Shown here: one piece after another, positions 45,639-53,197 of the stretch
Position numbering within the stretch: position 1 is the stretch's first letter
Layout of the letters: each line of letters begins with the position of its first letter
Assembly: GCA_903943955.1 (NCBI GenBank)
Contig: CAJAPZ010000063.1
Span: 1 to 64,000 of the forward strand
Length of the DNA: 64,000 nucleotides
From: an uncultured Actinomycetes bacterium
GTDB taxonomy: Bacteria > Actinomycetota > Thermoleophilia > Miltoncostaeales > Miltoncostaeaceae
Direction of reading: 5' to 3'
Notes under the pieces: model-generated
The model's database searches: none
What the model saw: only the letters and a program-made list of their open reading frames with translations
Told to the model about the DNA's origin: nothing
Made by a program: the position numbers and the translations under genes

Positions 45639-47062
45639 GTTGCGAGGACGGCGTCGAGCCAGTCGAAGATGAACTCCTGAGAGGCCTGCGGCCCCAGGGG
45701 CTGGTCGTGGAACTGCGTCCCTGTCTGCACCGTGAGCGGGCGCAGGAACTTCTGGTCGGCATTCAATCCGGTGAGCATGCCCGGGATCCTGCGCGCCTGT
45801 GGCCCGAAGAACTCATCGAGCTGGTTGTCGCAGATGTACATGGGAATACGGATTCGGGGGAGATCTTCCTGATACTGAAACGCGAGAATGGCCTTGCCAA
45901 GCCCGTAGTAGTCGCTTGGAGGAACTCCCCTGCGACCGCATTGGAGGGCATTGGGCGTGTAGAGCTCACTCCGCTTGGACAGCGTGAACCGCTCCAGAGC
46001 AGTCATGTGCTTCCAGGCGTTGGCCATTCCCGCATTCACCTCGGCCGCCACCTTTCTCTGCACTGACGCCGGGGCATCGGCTGTCTCGCGGATGGCCGTG
46101 AGGGACTGCTTATCGCCCCACACCTGCGGAAGCGAATACGCGCCCGGCTCCAGCACGCATGCGGCGAGCCCGGCGGACCCGGCGGCGGCGCTCGACAACA
46201 CCATCCCCAGCAGGCTGATACCGACCGCGGCGATCCTTGAGGCGTCCACATCGGGCCGAGGGATCAGCCACGCGACAACTGCATCGATGATGCCGCTCCA
46301 GTCGGCCTGCATGGGCTGCTGCTGCACGAACAGCAACGACATCTGACCAGGCGCCTCGAACGTAATCGCGTTGTATCCGCGGTCAAGCGCTGCCGTGATG
46401 CCCTCGGCCAGTAGATCGACATTCTGCCCGTCGCTCCCATTGCAGATGATCACCGTCGGACGGGCACGCCCGTCATCCGCAGGTCGGAACAGATAGGCGG
46501 GCATGGTGACGCCCTGGTGGGGGATGCCCACCTGCACGACCGGGACGTCCCACAGCGCGATGCCATTCAGCCAGTCCTGCTCGCATGACCGGAAGATGGC
46601 CGCTTCGCGGCCCGGGCGTGACGTGCCCAGCACGAAGAAGAGCGCCTGTGCCTGATAGGTGGAGGCGCGTAGCCACTGCTGCCGGGCACTCACCAGATTG
46701 CCCGCAGCCTGTGCCTCAGCCGCGCGCCGCTCCAAGCGCGCCGCAAGGCGCTGCCACTCGTGCACGAGAACCGTGAAGTCGCCCCGGGTGGGGTTGACCG
46801 GGTCGCCGGTGCGCTCACGCACCACGCGCACCAACTGCATCACCTCACCGAGCTCAGCGGCCCCCGACGCGGCGCTGCCGAAGGTGAAGAGCGTGGAGTC
46901 GTTCCACGAATCGCACCTGAACATCTGCCAAGGGTCGGGAAGGTCCGGCGTGCCTCCGCCCGGTGCGGCTCCCAGGGCGGCACCGGTAGTGCCCATCGCC
47001 GCCGTGGCGCCGGCAGCGATGGCAGCCCGCCCCAACAACTGGCGCCGGGTGAAATGGTTCAT
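45635..47062 (-). CDS. Tat-exported alpha/beta hydrolase (FrsA/DUF1100-like)
   Basis: 475 residues from the ATG at 47062; a TTG two codons earlier is weaker. The N-terminus has a twin-arginine signal (F-T-R-R-Q-L-L-G). The hydrolase core has P-T-V-I-I-C-N-G-S-D-G near residue 215, a nucleophile-like G-I-S-L-L-G (Ser at the elbow, though the usual G-x-S-x-G has Leu at the fourth position and Gly at the fifth) and an Asp in Y-I-C-D-N-Q-L-D-E. The role may be ester or peptide hydrolysis outside the cell. It lies between the kinase gene and the duplicated remnants. Confidence 0.82.
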   Translation of the reverse strand: MNHFTRRQLLGRAAIAAGATAAMGTTGAALGAAPGGGTPDLPDPWQMFRCDSWNDSTLFTFGSAASGAAELGEVMQLVRVVRERTGDPVNPTRGDFTVLVHEWQRLAARLERRAAEAQAAGNLVSARQQWLRASTYQAQALFFVLGTSRPGREAAIFRSCEQDWLNGIALWDVPVVQVGIPHQGVTMPAYLFRPADDGRARPTVIICNGSDGQNVDLLAEGITAALDRGYNAITFEAPGQMSLLFVQQQPMQADWSGIIDAVVAWLIPRPDVDASRIAAVGISLLGMVLSSAAAGSAGLAACVLEPGAYSLPQVWGDKQSLTAIRETADAPASVQRKVAAEVNAGMANAWKHMTALERFTLSKRSELYTPNALQCGRRGVPPSDYYGLGKAILAFQYQEDLPRIRIPMYICDNQLDEFFGPQARRIPGMLTGLNADQKFLRPLTVQTGTQFHDQPLGPQASQEFIFDWLDAVLAT

Positions 47063-47139
47063 TGTCAAAGTTTCGCACCCATACCTTCAATCCACAACGC
47101 ATCGGTCAGGAAATGAAGCCATTCCACCTCCCACCCGGT

Positions 47140-47327
47140 TACTCCGGCGGGCGGGGCACGTTGACGGCATCAACGGGAATGCCTGCGTGCTTCTCGACCT
47201 TCGCGCCCGCGTCGGCGCCGAATGCCCGGCCCTGGAATACGCGGTGCCCATACCCGACCGCGATCACCTGGCAGTGGTGGCCCGTGCCGGTCTCCATGAT
47301 CGGGCTGCCGGGCTCACCGATGGCCCA
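47140..47327 (-). pseudogene. Remnant of a usp 3' end plus tRNA-Thr 5' fragment
   Basis: 47141-47327 aligns without gaps to 47600-47786 at an offset of 459, about 85% identical by my count. It covers 11 bases of the tRNA-Thr 5' end and then the last third of the universal stress protein. Read on the minus strand the usp frame is still open (A-I-G-E-P-G-S-P-I-M-E-T-G through G-R-A-F-G-A-D to K-H-A-G-I-P-V). The original stop is lost, and reading ends at a TAA in the tRNA fragment. The 5' two thirds are missing, so this is a truncated copy. Transition and wobble changes dominate. Confidence 0.85.
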
Positions 47328-47330
47328 AGG

Positions 47331-47459
47331 CTGGGGCTCTCAATCGTGCGGCAAGTCGCCGATCTGCACGGCGCATCCGTCTCTGCCGGGAATGCCGATG
47401 GTGGAGGCGCAGTGATGACGGTTGTCTTCCCGCCCCTATCGGATCTCGACGATGCGTAG
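47331..47459 (+). pseudogene. Remnant of a histidine-kinase 3' end
   Basis: 47331-47459 aligns without gaps to 45510-45638, the last 43 codons of the intact kinase, offset 1821, about 80% identical by my count. It keeps the reading frame from [10 protein letters not shown] to V-V-F-P-P-L-S and the stop codon in the same position. It has no start codon or upstream kinase sequence, because it begins at the junction with the usp remnant, which points the other way. Confidence 0.85.
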
Positions 47460-47494
47460 CGGCAGTGCCCGCGGGTGCTGGTTCCCGTCGCACG

Positions 47495-47521
47495 CCACTC
47501 GTACCCCGGTGGCACGAGTGG
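47495..47521 (-). terminator. Hairpin 3' of tRNA-Thr, possible terminator
   Basis: CCACTCGT and ACGAGTGG form a perfect 8-bp stem with an 11-nt loop, 14 nt beyond the tRNA 3' end on the minus strand. There is no T-tract, so it may act in processing or be a weak terminator. Confidence 0.4.
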
Positions 47522-47534
47522 AGGCCTCCCGCGA

Positions 47535-47608
47535 AGCCGAAGCCGGGATTCGAACCCGGGACCCCCTGTTTACAAGACAGGTGCTCTGGCCATCTGAGCT
47601 ACTCCGGC
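47535..47608 (-). tRNA. tRNA-Thr (anticodon UGU)
   Basis: Minus-strand cloverleaf: acceptor GCCGGAG pairs with CTTCGGC (one G-U), D arm AGCTCAGATGGCCAGAGC, anticodon loop CTTGTAA, T loop GTTCGAATC and discriminator U. Anticodon TGT reads threonine ACA (and ACG by wobble). The 3' CCA is not encoded. It sits 8 nt beyond the usp stop codon on the same strand. A fragment of its 5' end is repeated at 47141. Confidence 0.97.
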
Positions 47609-47616
47609 GGGTGGGG

Positions 47617-48063
47617 CTAGTCGACGACCTCGACGGGAATGCCCGCGTGCTTCTCAACCTCGGCGGCCGTGTCGGCGCCGAATGCCCGGCCCAGGAATGA
47701 GTGGTGACCTTGTCCGACCACGATCAACTGGCAGTGGTGGTCCTTGCCGGTCTCCACGATCAGGCTGCCGGGCTCACCGATGGCCCAGGCGTAGGTGGCC
47801 TTCTTCACGCCAGCGGCATTTACCTTCTCGCGCGCCTCACCCAGCACCTCGTGCATGTCGGGGAGCTCGGGGAATGGGCCAACCATGGGGCTGCCGTCGC
47901 CCATGGTGCCGAAGGCCCGAGGTCCTGTTGGATCAAGCGCCGCCTCGTGGACTGCGAGCACCAGCAGCGACGCGTGGCGCTCATGAGCCAGAGCAATTGC
48001 GCGGGTGAGGGCGCGATCGGCCGACTCGCTACGCTCGTAGCCGACCAGAATGGGTGAGCTCAT
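47617..48063 (-). CDS. Universal stress protein
   Basis: 148 residues of the UspA fold. The start I-L-V-G-Y-E-R-S-E-S-A-D-R-A-L is typical. The C-terminal nucleotide-binding motif is degenerate (G-Q-G-H-H-S-F-L-G-R-A-F-G), lacking the classical G-x2-G-x9-G-S, so ATP binding is doubtful. Its 3' end, together with the tRNA boundary, is duplicated at 47141-47327. It has no partner gene in its own operon. Confidence 0.9.
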   Translation of the reverse strand: MSSPILVGYERSESADRALTRAIALAHERHASLLVLAVHEAALDPTGPRAFGTMGDGSPMVGPFPELPDMHEVLGEAREKVNAAGVKKATYAWAIGEPGSLIVETGKDHHCQLIVVGQGHHSFLGRAFGADTAAEVEKHAGIPVEVVD

Positions 48064-48147
48064 CGGGATTCCTCAGCAGGCGTGGACAATGCGTCCCGCA
48101 CGCTACCCGTCAGACCCCCCGGACGCCATGCCCATCGCCACGGCATC

Positions 48148-48189
48148 AAACCCTCAACCTCGCATCGAGGCTGAGGGAAACCCTCAACC
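48148..48189. repeat. 12-bp direct repeat pair downstream of sigH
   Basis: AAACCCTCAACC occurs at 48148-48159 and 48178-48189, 30 bp apart, and a third copy lies upstream of sigH at 48904-48915. The sigH gene is thus flanked on both sides. The first copy forms part of the hairpin at 48151. Confidence 0.7.
48151..48177 (-). terminator. Candidate intrinsic terminator of sigH
   Basis: CCCTCA-A-CCTCG-CAT-CGAGG-C-TGAGGG folds into an 11-bp stem with one internal A-C mismatch and a 3-nt loop, about 20 nt past the sigH stop on the minus strand. Only a short TTTGA follows, so termination may be weak or factor-assisted. Confidence 0.5.
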
Positions 48190-48195
48190 ATCTGT

Positions 48196-48864
48196 CTAGA
48201 GGTCCAGAACCGAACGCTCGCCGAGGTGCGTCTCCACCTTGCGCTTCACCCGCTGAAGTGCGTTGTCCACGCTCTTTGGGTTGCACTCCAGACGCTCGGC
48301 CACCTCTTCGTATGAGCGACCTTCGAGATACATCGCCAGGACCTGAGTCTCGAGCGGGCTCAAGACCCGGCCGAGGCACTCGATCAGGCTTGTGAGCTCC
48401 TCGGTGGAGATTGCCTGGTTGATCGGATCGGTTACCGGGTCGTCGGGCAGCACGTCGGCGAGGGTGGTCTCCTGCTCGGAGCCCGCGCGGGTGTTGCTGA
48501 ACGACACGTAGGTGTTCAGCGGCGAGTGCTTGTTGCGGGCAGCGGTCTTGATCGCCGTAATGATCTGGCGGGTGACGCACAGCTCAGCAAACGATCGGAA
48601 ACTGGCCTCGCGCTCAGGGCGATAATCACGTACCGCCTTGAAGAGACCGATGAGCCCCTCCTGGATGAGGTCCTCGGAGTCGCCGCCGGCGAGGAAGTAC
48701 GCGCTGGCCTTCAGGCGCACGAATCCCCGGTAGCGGGAAATGATCTGGTCCATGGCCTGCTGGTCCCCTCCGCGCGCACGGCGGACAAGGCCCTCGTCGA
48801 CCACGTCGACGTAGCCCTGCTGGTCCAGATCGGTCTGCCTCCTGGCGGTGGCTCCCATTTTCAC
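48196..48864 (-). CDS. sigH: SigH (Spo0H)-family sigma factor
   Basis: 222 residues. Region 2 matches the SigH family closely: S-R-Y-R-G-F-V-R-L-K-A-x-x-Y-F-L, D-L-I-Q-E-G-L-I-G-L-F-K-A and the R-Q-I-I-T-A-I-K-T-A segment. Region 4 has Y-E-E-V-A-E-R-L and a helix-turn-helix. GGGAG lies about 6 nt before the ATG. It is the last gene of the clpC-to-sigH block, the place it has in Bacillus. In Firmicutes SigH runs early sporulation; its role here is open. It has a 149-bp spacer upstream. Confidence 0.93.
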   Translation of the reverse strand: MKMGATARRQTDLDQQGYVDVVDEGLVRRARGGDQQAMDQIISRYRGFVRLKASAYFLAGGDSEDLIQEGLIGLFKAVRDYRPEREASFRSFAELCVTRQIITAIKTAARNKHSPLNTYVSFSNTRAGSEQETTLADVLPDDPVTDPINQAISTEELTSLIECLGRVLSPLETQVLAMYLEGRSYEEVAERLECNPKSVDNALQRVKRKVETHLGERSVLDL

Positions 48865-48903
48865 TCCCGGTCGGTCAATCGATTCATGATCATCCGGATC
48901 CCC

Positions 48904-48915
48904 AAACCCTCAACC
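48904..48915. repeat. Third copy of the 12-bp repeat, upstream of sigH
   Basis: AAACCCTCAACC lies 40 bp before the sigH ATG, on the same strand orientation as the two downstream copies. A CCTCA-CA-TGAGG mini-hairpin follows it directly. The rest of the 149-bp spacer between rlmB and sigH contains a CCTTC/GAAGG inverted repeat near 48938 but no clear promoter. Confidence 0.6.
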
Positions 48916-49013
48916 CTCACATGAGGAAAAGGCTGAACCTTCAGTCGAAGGTAAGAGATCCGATGTCGGATTGATACCGACCGCACAAGCGGCTGTCAAC
49001 CTCTGGAGCGAAA

Positions 49014-49751
49014 TCAGTTCTGGCGAACTGCTTCAAATACCAGCACCGATGCCGCTGTAGAGAGGTTCAGGGACCCCACGTTCCCCCGCATTGGAATGCG
49101 CACCAGGCGGTCGCACACATCCCTCACCTTGGGCCTGAGGCCTGCACCTTCGGCCCCCAATACGATCACCGCGCCCGCGTCCCAGGGCACTTCCCGGTAG
49201 TCCATCCCGGCATCTGAATCCGCGCCGGCAGACCATCGGCCAGCGCCCGCAAGATCGTTGATAAATGCGACCAAACTGCCGATTCGGGCGATCGGGAGGT
49301 GCTCAACTGCGCCGGCTGAGGCCTTGCACGCGACCGGCGTAATGCCCGGGCTGCCGCGGGTGGGGATCACCAGCCCCGCACATCCGGCTGCGTCAGCGAC
49401 ACGGGCAACCGCCCCGAGATTGCGTGGATCCTGAACCTCATCGAGAACGATGACCGGACCCGTACCCTCAAGTATGTCTTGAGGGTCTGCGTATGGGTAT
49501 TCCTCGGTGAACGCGACCATCCCCTGATGATCACCGGTGCCCGCCACGCGAGCGAGTTCCTCGCGGGTCTTCACGGCAATGGCGACACCCTCGAGCGCCG
49601 GATCGTCAGCGGCCTGCGTCAGCACCCACACCTCCGATACCTCGCGCCGCCCCGCCTTGATGAGTTCGCGCACGGGATTACGCCCGTACACAAGGATCGG
49701 CCCTTCATCCTCGTCGCGCCTGCGACGTCCGTATCCGCCGCGGCTGCTCAT
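49014..49751 (-). CDS. rlmB: 23S rRNA (guanosine-2'-O-)-methyltransferase RlmB / TrmH family
   Basis: 245 residues. SpoU-family motifs: N-P-V-R-E-L at the N-terminus, D-E-V-Q-D-P-R-N-L-G-A (motif 1), L-G-A-E-G-A-G-L (motif 2) and the knot-forming I-P-M-R-G-N-V-G-S-L-N-L-S (motif 3). It methylates a 2'-O of a guanosine in 23S rRNA. The start overlaps the cysS stop (ATGA). In Bacillus, yacP lies between it and sigH; here there is no such gene. Confidence 0.93.
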   Translation of the reverse strand: MSSRGGYGRRRRDEDEGPILVYGRNPVRELIKAGRREVSEVWVLTQAADDPALEGVAIAVKTREELARVAGTGDHQGMVAFTEEYPYADPQDILEGTGPVIVLDEVQDPRNLGAVARVADAAGCAGLVIPTRGSPGITPVACKASAGAVEHLPIARIGSLVAFINDLAGAGRWSAGADSDAGMDYREVPWDAGAVIVLGAEGAGLRPKVRDVCDRLVRIPMRGNVGSLNLSTAASVLVFEAVRQN

Positions 49752-51157
49752 ATTGATGCGTAGACCTCCGGCCCGTCCGGGCCATCGCGAAGTTCAAATC
49801 CGTGGGCGAGAATCTGGTCGCGCAGCGCGTCTGCTGCGGCGAAATCACGTCCGGCACGGGCCGCCTCGCGGGCTGCCAGCAGATCGAGCACCTCCTGCGG
49901 TGCGTTGGCCCCCACCGGGTCACCGAGCCCGGCCAGCCCCAGCATGTCGAGCAGGCCGATCAGCTCGAGTCGCACCTCGCGCAGTTGCCCAGACGCGGGG
50001 CGGCCCCGATCGAGGGTCTGGTTGATGACACGTACGAGATCGAACACCGCCGCGATGGCCCCCGGTGTACCGAAGTCGTCGTCCATCGCCTCATGAAATC
50101 GCTGGCGGGCATCCACGAGGGCCTTCATCAGATCCGCGTCGTTGGCGGCCTCATCGGCCTCTGGCGCACCGAGCGCGCGGTCGAGCGCACGCACCGCATT
50201 ACGAATGCGATCGCAGGCGGCCTCGGCATCGCGCAGGCGGTCATCCGAGAAGGGCAGCCGCGATCGGTAGTGGCTCTGCATGAAATATGCGATGACCGTG
50301 TCGGCACCCCATCGATCCACCACGTCGGCAAGCAGCGCAATGTTGCCGATGCTCTTGCTCATCTTGCTGTCCGACAGCTCGAGCATCTCATTGTGCATCC
50401 ACACATGGGCAAATGGCACGCCGTCGTGGGCGCCCTCGCTCTGGGCGATCTCGTTCTCGTGATGCGGAAAGGCCAGGTCGATGCCACCACCGTGCACCGC
50501 GAAACCCATGCCCAGCTCACGTTCCGCCATCGCCGAGCACTCGATATGCCAGCCAGGGCGCCCGGGGCCCCACGGGGAGTCCCACCAGGCATCCTCCCCC
50601 TCCTTGTGCCCCTTCCACAGGGCGAAATCGAGAGGGTCATCCTTTAGGTCGCCATCGTCGCCCGGCACCATGTCCACGAGGTTTCGACCGGAGAGCCTGC
50701 CGTACCCCGGGAAGGCCGCCACACGGAAGTACACGTCGCCATCGGCCGGGTATGCCAGCCCCCGCTCAATCAGGCTGCCGATGAGCGCCACGATCTCGTC
50801 CATCGTGTCGGTGACCTTCGGCTCGGCGTCCGGGCGCCCAAGCCCCAGCATGTCGGTGTCCTCCACGTAATGCCGGGCGTAGCGCTCGGCCAGTTGCGTG
50901 GACGGCACTCCCTCAGCCCGTGCGGCGTCGTAGATCTTGTCGTTGACATCCGTGATGTTGATAACCAGACGGCAGCGCTCGCCACGTCGTTCGAGGTAGC
51001 GCTTGAGCACTGAGAACACCACGAATGGCCGGGCGTTGCCGATGTGGATGCGCGAGTACACGGTGGGCCCGCATGCGTAGATGCCAATAACGCCGTTGGC
51101 ATCGGGGTGCAGCGGTTCGGCACACCCCGTCAGGGTCGAGTGGAGCCTGACGGTCAT
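49748..51157 (-). CDS. cysS: Cysteinyl-tRNA synthetase
   Basis: 469 residues from ATG at 51157; a longer upstream frame lies inside ispF. Class I synthetase motifs are H-I-G-N (in S-R-I-H-I-G-N-A-R) and K-M-S-K-S. The zinc and active-site residues include C-G-P-T-V-Y and W-H-I-E-C-S-A-M. Length is normal. Both ends overlap neighbours by 4 bases (ispF upstream, rlmB downstream). Confidence 0.95.
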   Translation of the reverse strand: MTVRLHSTLTGCAEPLHPDANGVIGIYACGPTVYSRIHIGNARPFVVFSVLKRYLERRGERCRLVINITDVNDKIYDAARAEGVPSTQLAERYARHYVEDTDMLGLGRPDAEPKVTDTMDEIVALIGSLIERGLAYPADGDVYFRVAAFPGYGRLSGRNLVDMVPGDDGDLKDDPLDFALWKGHKEGEDAWWDSPWGPGRPGWHIECSAMAERELGMGFAVHGGGIDLAFPHHENEIAQSEGAHDGVPFAHVWMHNEMLELSDSKMSKSIGNIALLADVVDRWGADTVIAYFMQSHYRSRLPFSDDRLRDAEAACDRIRNAVRALDRALGAPEADEAANDADLMKALVDARQRFHEAMDDDFGTPGAIAAVFDLVRVINQTLDRGRPASGQLREVRLELIGLLDMLGLAGLGDPVGANAPQEVLDLLAAREAARAGRDFAAADALRDQILAHGFELRDGPDGPEVYASI

Positions 51158-51624
51158 GCGGGTATCTCGACCAGCGCCACAGCCTGGCAACCGATGCCCT
51201 CACCGCGACCGATGGATCCCATGCCGTCAGTGGTGGTTGCGTGTACCGACACGGGCGCACCCACGAGCGCCGTGAGCGCCTGCTCCATGGCCTGCCGATG
51301 CGGGCCGATACGCGGACGCTCGCACATGACGATCACGTGCACGTTTGCCGGGATCGCGCCTTGATCGCGGAGCCGTCCCATCACGTGGGTGATCATCTGT
51401 GCCCCAGTGACGCCCGCCCATTCGGCGGTACCGGGAAACAGCACCCCGATGTCGGGGCCGCCCGATGCGGACAACAGGGCGTCACAGACCGCATGCGCCA
51501 CGACGTCGCCATCGGAGTGGCCAGCCAGGCCGGCGTCGTGCTCCACCTCCAGTGTGCCGAGCATCAGGGGGCGGCCCGCCTCCAGGCGGTGCGCATCCGT
51601 GCCCATTCCAACTCTCAGTCCCAT
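51154..51624 (-). CDS. ispF: 2-C-methyl-D-erythritol 2,4-cyclodiphosphate synthase
   Basis: 156 residues. Fourth enzyme after DXS on the MEP isoprenoid pathway. The zinc ligands are in G-T-D-A-H-R and A-G-H-S-D-G-D-V; a third His is likely in H-A-T-T-T-D-G-M-G. The C-terminal G-R-G-E-G-I-G-C-Q-A-V-A-L segment is typical. Its start overlaps the end of the PHP gene by 10 bases, and its stop overlaps cysS. Confidence 0.95.
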   Translation of the reverse strand: MGLRVGMGTDAHRLEAGRPLMLGTLEVEHDAGLAGHSDGDVVAHAVCDALLSASGGPDIGVLFPGTAEWAGVTGAQMITHVMGRLRDQGAIPANVHVIVMCERPRIGPHRQAMEQALTALVGAPVSVHATTTDGMGSIGRGEGIGCQAVALVEIPA

Positions 51625-52475
51625 GTGATCGCCACCTGCTCGGGTTCACGTGCGCGAAAGCGCGTGATCGTCTTATAGCCAGCGCCACGCAGGGCCGCCA
51701 CGGCCGTGGGGTAATCCCGGGCGACATCCTCCGGACGGTGGGCGTCGCTCGACAGCGTCACCGGCACGCCGGCGCGACAGAAGGCCGCCAGCCAGTCCGG
51801 GTCGGGATACAACTCGCCGATGGGCTTCCTGAGCCCCGCAGATGAGCACTCCACCGCCACGCCGCAATCGGCGATCGCCGCAATGACCTCATCCCGCCGC
51901 CCGGCAAGGTGGGCGGGCATCCGGGTTCCGAACACCTTTGGCAGATCGGGATGCGCGAGGACGTCAAACAGGCCGCTGACTGCGGCTGCTGCCAGTTCGT
52001 CGAGGTACCGCCCCCACGTCTCATCGGCCCCCAGGTCGTCCCAGCAGGGGTAATCGGGATGATCGACGGCCAGATCTCCCAGCCAGTGCACTGACCCGAG
52101 GACGATGTCGAAGGGGTGAGCAGCAAGCAGGGCGCGGGTCTCATCCACCCGATCCGGGATCCAATCCATCTCAATCCCGACGAGCACCGGCAGGCCACCA
52201 TCGCGGGCCGCGATAAGGGCGTCGCAGTGGGCGCCCAAGTCCTCAGTGGCCTCGCCCTGCCACCACGGGTTGGGGTGCCAATGGCGCACGTCTGCGAATC
52301 GGTGCACGTGCTCAGTGATTGCGATCTCTGATACCGCGCAGGCGCGGGCCCGATCCACATACCGGGAAATCCATCCCGGTGATCGCGGGCCTCCCTCGGC
52401 GTCCCATCTCGCATGATCGGCCTGGCGGGCCTCCTCGCCATCAGGCTGCAGGTGAAGGTGGTAGTCGGTCAGCAC
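51615..52475 (-). CDS. PHP-domain phosphatase (histidinol-phosphatase-like)
   Basis: 286 residues. The metal motifs of the PHP fold are clear: D-Y-H-L-H near the start, I-T-E-H, E (G-I-E-M-D) and C-terminal S-S-D-A-H-R-P-E. Some relatives are histidinol-phosphate phosphatases (HisK) and others remove phosphates from nucleotides. It is inserted between ispD and ispF, which are usually adjacent in this block, so its link to isoprenoid synthesis is unclear. It could supply histidine synthesis or act as a general phosphatase. Confidence 0.87.
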   Translation of the reverse strand: MLTDYHLHLQPDGEEARQADHARWDAEGGPRSPGWISRYVDRARACAVSEIAITEHVHRFADVRHWHPNPWWQGEATEDLGAHCDALIAARDGGLPVLVGIEMDWIPDRVDETRALLAAHPFDIVLGSVHWLGDLAVDHPDYPCWDDLGADETWGRYLDELAAAAVSGLFDVLAHPDLPKVFGTRMPAHLAGRRDEVIAAIADCGVAVECSSAGLRKPIGELYPDPDWLAAFCRAGVPVTLSSDAHRPEDVARDYPTAVAALRGAGYKTITRFRAREPEQVAITWD

Positions 52476-52487
52476 GGGCGGATGACG

Positions 52488-53177
52488 TTACGCAATACGC
52501 AGGCCGCCGAGGAGGGCCTCGACGAGCGCCAGGTCAGCGGGCACGGTCACCTTGGGATTGGGTGATTGCGGGTTCACGAGCGCCACCCTCACGCCTCGCC
52601 TCTCAGCCATTCCCGCGCAGTCGGTGGCCGTATCCATCTCGATTGGGTCGGCCTCGGCGAACATGCGGCGGATGACCTCGGCACGGAACGCCTGCGGGGT
52701 CTGCGCGCCCCACAGCCCCACGCGATCGATCGTCTCGGCAATCATGCCGCCAGCACCCTCACGTTTGAGCGTATCGGCCACCGGAGCCGCAGCGATCGCG
52801 CCATCGTGCACCGCAAGCTCCGCGAGCACGCACTCCACCATCGCGGGTGTCACGAGCGGCCTGGCGGCGTCGTGCACGAGGATGGCGTCCACATCGGTGG
52901 GCAGGGCCGCGATACCGGCCGCTACCGAGCGCTGGCGCGTTGCTCCGCCGGGCACGATCGCGTGCACCCGCACCACGTCACCGATCGCAGCGGCAATCGC
53001 CTTCTCCTCGCCGGGCGGCGACACGATCACCAGTGCGTCCACGCCACGGGCCGCGGACAGGGCAATGGCGCACCACGCTACGAGCGGCCTGCCCGCCACG
53101 CGCACCATCGCTTTGGGCAGGCTGGCACCAAGCCTCTCGCCAGATCCCGCTGCCACGATGATCGCGCCCGCGCCCAT
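52488..53177 (-). CDS. ispD: 2-C-methyl-D-erythritol 4-phosphate cytidylyltransferase
   Basis: 229 residues. The nucleotide-binding motif A-A-G-S-G-E-R-L-G-A and K-A-M start the enzyme. The V-H-D-A-A-R-P-L-V metal site and the C-terminal E-M-D-T-A-T-D motif are normal for IspD. It couples CTP to methylerythritol phosphate. The start follows the PIN/TRAM gene's stop by about 20 nt, and the PHP gene begins 12 nt after its end. Confidence 0.95.
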   Translation of the reverse strand: MGAGAIIVAAGSGERLGASLPKAMVRVAGRPLVAWCAIALSAARGVDALVIVSPPGEEKAIAAAIGDVVRVHAIVPGGATRQRSVAAGIAALPTDVDAILVHDAARPLVTPAMVECVLAELAVHDGAIAAAPVADTLKREGAGGMIAETIDRVGLWGAQTPQAFRAEVIRRMFAEADPIEMDTATDCAGMAERRGVRVALVNPQSPNPKVTVPADLALVEALLGGLRIA

Positions 53178-53197
53178 GCGCCTCTGCCGACCGGCCG

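Noticed and set aside
47617-47700. Possible attachment-site pair made by the tRNA-Thr fragment at 47141 and the intact tRNA
   Set aside because: The similarity runs far past the tRNA into usp without gaps, so it is a gene-segment duplication rather than short att sites; no integrase is present.
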